Shown: in pieces, positions 61,212-64,000 of the stretch
Position numbering within the stretch: the first letter of the stretch is position 1
Layout of the letters: the number at the start of each line of letters is the position of its first letter
From: Xiphydria camelus
Taxonomy: Eukaryota; Arthropoda; Insecta; Hymenoptera; Xiphydriidae
DNA: 64,000 bases
Direction of reading: 5' to 3'
Assembly: GCA_963678675.1 (NCBI GenBank)
Contig: OY783199.1
Coordinates: forward strand, 1,309,501-1,373,500
Program-made: the position numbers and the translations under genes
Notes under the pieces: model-generated
Seen by the model: only the letters and a program-made list of their open reading frames with translations
What the model was told of the DNA's origin: nothing
Database searches by the model: none

Positions 61212-62719
61212 CAAGCGAGGCAGACCACCCTTTTCCTCTTTTAAGCGTCGCTTGAAAGAGTGAGATGGAGGTGGTCGAAAGCGCGTAGCAGTTTCGTGAC
61301 GGTGAAAAATGAACCTCGTCGATTCGTTGATTTCATTTTTATCGTTCTATCGCGACGACCGTTTAGTACATTCCAAACCAAGTCGTACAGTCTGCCGTGG
61401 TGGCGCAGAGAATATTCGTCGAATCGTTACGCGAAATTTTCGCTATCGTTTCACGCTTGCGAGTGATTCATGAGAGTGTATTATTTTCTGCAATTTTTTA
61501 TCAGGTCGCCCATGATTAATGTGAAACGAGAGAAATGATCGCGAAGATCTCGTTCTGACGATTCGTACGATTTAGGTACATTCGGTGCGAACTTTGGCTT
61601 TTATTTTACGGTGTAGAAATATTTTTTAACGGGTTGACGAGTGGAACGGAAATGGGGACGGTTCGTGCAATTCAGCACAGTTTCGAAAGCATGTTTCATT
61701 TTTCGTCGCCGGCAAACTGCGTTGAAGCACCAAAGTGGCTCTACAGAGTGGGGAAAAAATGTTCAATCTCTTTCCAAAAAAGTAAAAAAAATAAAATGTG
61801 ATGACGTCGATTGTTTCGCGTAAAACCACTACAAAGCAATGCCACTTCGGTGCTTCCATATCTTAGATAATAGAGAGATATTGGCCTATTTTTTAATTTT
61901 GTTACGTCTTTCGTTAATTATATCTTTCGCGGTCAAAATTACGTAACAAGATTTATCTTCGCGTAGGACACGCGTTCGCTGAATATTTTGTAAAATTTAT
62001 TAACCTATTCAAAATAGGGTCTGTTGCCTGAAATCAAAAGTTTACTTTTTATACTTGCTACGATATAATTTTGTAATTGAGTTTGCCTTGCCCTGGTTAG
62101 GCAACGTATTGTTGACGTGTGAGATAGGGGACGGTACGCGCCTGCAAACATTTTTTCAAATATCCCTTACTTATACCAACTGTATAGTATGTATCTGGAA
62201 TGTCCCATGCATTTATGGTATATAATTGGGATATACCCCTGGTACATACTTTGCTGTTTGTGTTGTGACTTATACTAAGGTGCGACTTGAAGATCATTGT
62301 GGATCGGTAGCAGGAAAGCAAACGCGGTACGAATGAAAAGATCGATCGCTGCACTCAAAGTTAAACGCAGAGAAGCTGTGGATACATCGAGGGTAGCCGG
62401 AATATTGATCTTCTCATAAATGTGCCTTTAAAAACTTTCGCGAAATGCAACTTCCCATTCTTGAAATGGTAACAACCACATTATAGTGACGCCTATACCG
62501 TCAAGGCCAATTAGCGTTTGAATTGCAGAATAACAGTAATGAATAAATATTTTTTTTACTTTCACATAACGCAGTGGATTGCTATAAACAACGTTTCCGT
62601 AATATAGTCGTCCTATATCCTCATAACACAAACATCTTTCAAAAAGATTTCAGGGACGCTACTTTGCAGGATTGAAATCAATTCAGTTAGGTAACACATT
62701 CCAGACACGTTTTACATAA
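61212..62719. other. Gene-free stretch after GSTZ
   Basis: Probable GSTZ 3' untranslated region, then AT-rich DNA. Frames present are short and without splice or family support. Confidence 0.5.
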
Positions 62720-63776
62720 ATGAAAATATCCGCGAAAACATCTAATAGACAGGTGAGTTACCTAAGAGGTAGGATTGGCATGTGGCCTAAAACGACTAAT
62801 ATCGGGGTGTATCATTGTTTCTCCTCAGTTTGGTTAAGCTTCTCTTTACGATGAGGGCTGTTAAACTCGTTATGAAGAGAAACCTGATTAAACAGCGGAA
62901 AAAATGGAATAGCCGGATATTAGTCGCTTTAAGCCATACACCGATTTCCCCTCTTAAGCAACTCACTCTATATAGTATTTTAAAGATATTTCTTTCAAAA
63001 TCACGCGACTGGTTCATTTTCTCTCCTCTTTACTACTTAACTAATAAAATCATCTTATTCAATACGCTGCTCGATTCTAATCATGTTTTCTTTCTTGCTA
63101 CGATCGCACCATGTTACATGAATACAATTTCCTAATGAGAAGTTATCCAATAGTGTAAAAGCAACTTTCACGCTTTATCTACAGAATGAAGCTTCGAGTT
63201 GTTCAAATCCTGGACATTGTGCAGATTCGTGCGAGTTAACGACGCGAGTGTTTCGAGAAGGGGCTCAAAAATATCCGGGTGCTGTCACTCCCGGTGCACA
63301 AGTTTTCGAGAATCTTAAAAGTGCCAAGTGCGTTTTCTTTTCTTAACAGGGATATATTAACCGAAGCCAATTCGCTGGCCGAAATTCGAAAAAAAATGCA
63401 GCTTACAATTAAGAATGCCGATATAGGTCAGTTCTATCGATGCTGAGCTCAGTTTAAACTTCGCTCAACTTCAAATTTTGATAGTTCTTTAGCCGTTTCT
63501 ATAGAAATCGAAGTTTAAACGGCTTAACATTGCCGAACCTGGTCCTATGTTGAACTTGGAGCGTTACTAGCTGAAAAAGCGTAATCAAGTTGTACGATAA
63601 CGCGATTAAGGAGCAGAGCTAGGTCCTACTTCTGCTCCTCTTCTTTCTGTCCAGGAAAAGAGTATTTTGTACGATCAGCAAGCGTTGGAGTTGTATCTCC
63701 GTTAATGAGAGCAACATTACGTCTGATAATATCGTGCAGATCTATAGCACTGACGCTTTTATCGCGATCGAGTTAG
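62720..63776 (+). CDS. Unrecognised candidate gene with an ultrashort intron
   Basis: Possible exons 62720-62752, 63185-63327, 63350-63426 and 63655-63776, joined by good GT-AG borders in matching phase, would encode about 124 residues from ATG to TAG. The second exon is Cys-containing (SSCSNPGHCADSCELTTRVF), the third helix-like (DILTEANSLAEIRKKMQLTI), and the last hydrophobic/basic (LMRATLRLIISCRSIALTLL). The join between the second and third exons would be only 22 nt (GTGCGTTTTC...TTAACAG), below normal insect limits, and reading through it meets TAA. So either the intron is exceptional, the two exons belong to different transcripts, or the model is wrong. No family recognised; a longer alternative frame in the last exon also exists. 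Confidence 0.3.
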
Positions 63777-64000
63777 GGTCGTCGTGTAATATCTGGCGAG
63801 ACGACATACAGAGGATAAAGCGAGGAGCAAAAACTTATGCGACTTATCGCGCCAAGTCCCGTGGGGACTTTAGTTAGGATCGTCCTAATAATATTATAAG
63901 AGAAGAGAAAGTTCGAGGACAGTTTTAGAAACGAGTTTTGCGGACACGTGTGAAAGAGCCTGTATGATAAAGAACAAAATAGTAGTGATTCTCCTAAACG
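63777..64000. other. Window edge, nothing recognised
   Basis: The last 224 bp lie downstream of the candidate gene; another frame of the preceding exon remains open to about 63876. Nothing else can be supported. Confidence 0.4.

Overview
This is an insect nuclear genome window, most likely hymenopteran (ant, bee or wasp). The evidence is short introns (often 70-100 nt) with GT-AG borders, AT-rich DNA, and insect-like orthologues of conserved genes. I rebuilt multi-exon genes by joining reading frames across splice sites with matching phase. The order assignment is inference; the gene identities rest on protein motifs I can read.

Layout. 1-3.2 kb: 5' part of the kinetochore scaffold KNL1/Spc105 (minus), head-to-head with a two-exon Tigger/jerky-type transposase-derived gene (plus). 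3.2-15.5 kb: a gene-poor block holding a ~0.2 kb satellite (4.5-5.7 kb), a small inverted-repeat element, a possible minus-strand spliced small-peptide or non-coding locus (9.8-11.1 kb), and a five-unit ~0.6 kb tandem array (12.7-15.5 kb). Each array unit looks like a promoter plus first exon on the minus strand. 15.7-20 kb: a centrin-like gene, a SNARE-only Vti1b gene 95 nt behind it, and mRpL37 (minus). 19.8-25.4 kb: a four-finger C2H2 protein. 27.4-30.5 kb: Hedgehog acyltransferase rasp/HHAT (minus), head-to-head with a RING-less RNF180/Rines-domain protein. 31.4-32 kb: a ZAD-only protein behind a tandemly duplicated leader. 34-40.5 kb: the chromatin protein ARID4/hat-trick (minus), divergent from PRMT1 (41.9-43.9 kb). 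45.2-48 kb: exocyst Sec10 (minus). 48.3-51.2 kb: accessory DNA with two palindromic foldback elements and three MITE-like elements. 51.6-53.5 kb: Rab1. 56.4-58.4 kb: the Hippo scaffold salvador. 58.6-59 kb: a small membrane protein (minus). 59.9-61.2 kb: maleylacetoacetate isomerase (GSTZ). 62.7-63.8 kb: an unrecognised candidate gene.

Most genes are unrelated housekeeping or signalling genes packed head-to-head or tail-to-tail; there is no operon-like pathway. Three genes serve membrane traffic (Vti1b, Sec10, Rab1), two serve chromatin or arginine methylation (ARID4, PRMT1), and two serve Hedgehog or Hippo signalling (rasp, sav). The most unusual features are the tandem promoter/first-exon array with the orphan spliced locus downstream of it, the ~0.84 kb foldback palindrome with its short deleted sister, a KNL1 start codon split by an intron, and an edge gene whose frames close only if a 22-nt intron is real.
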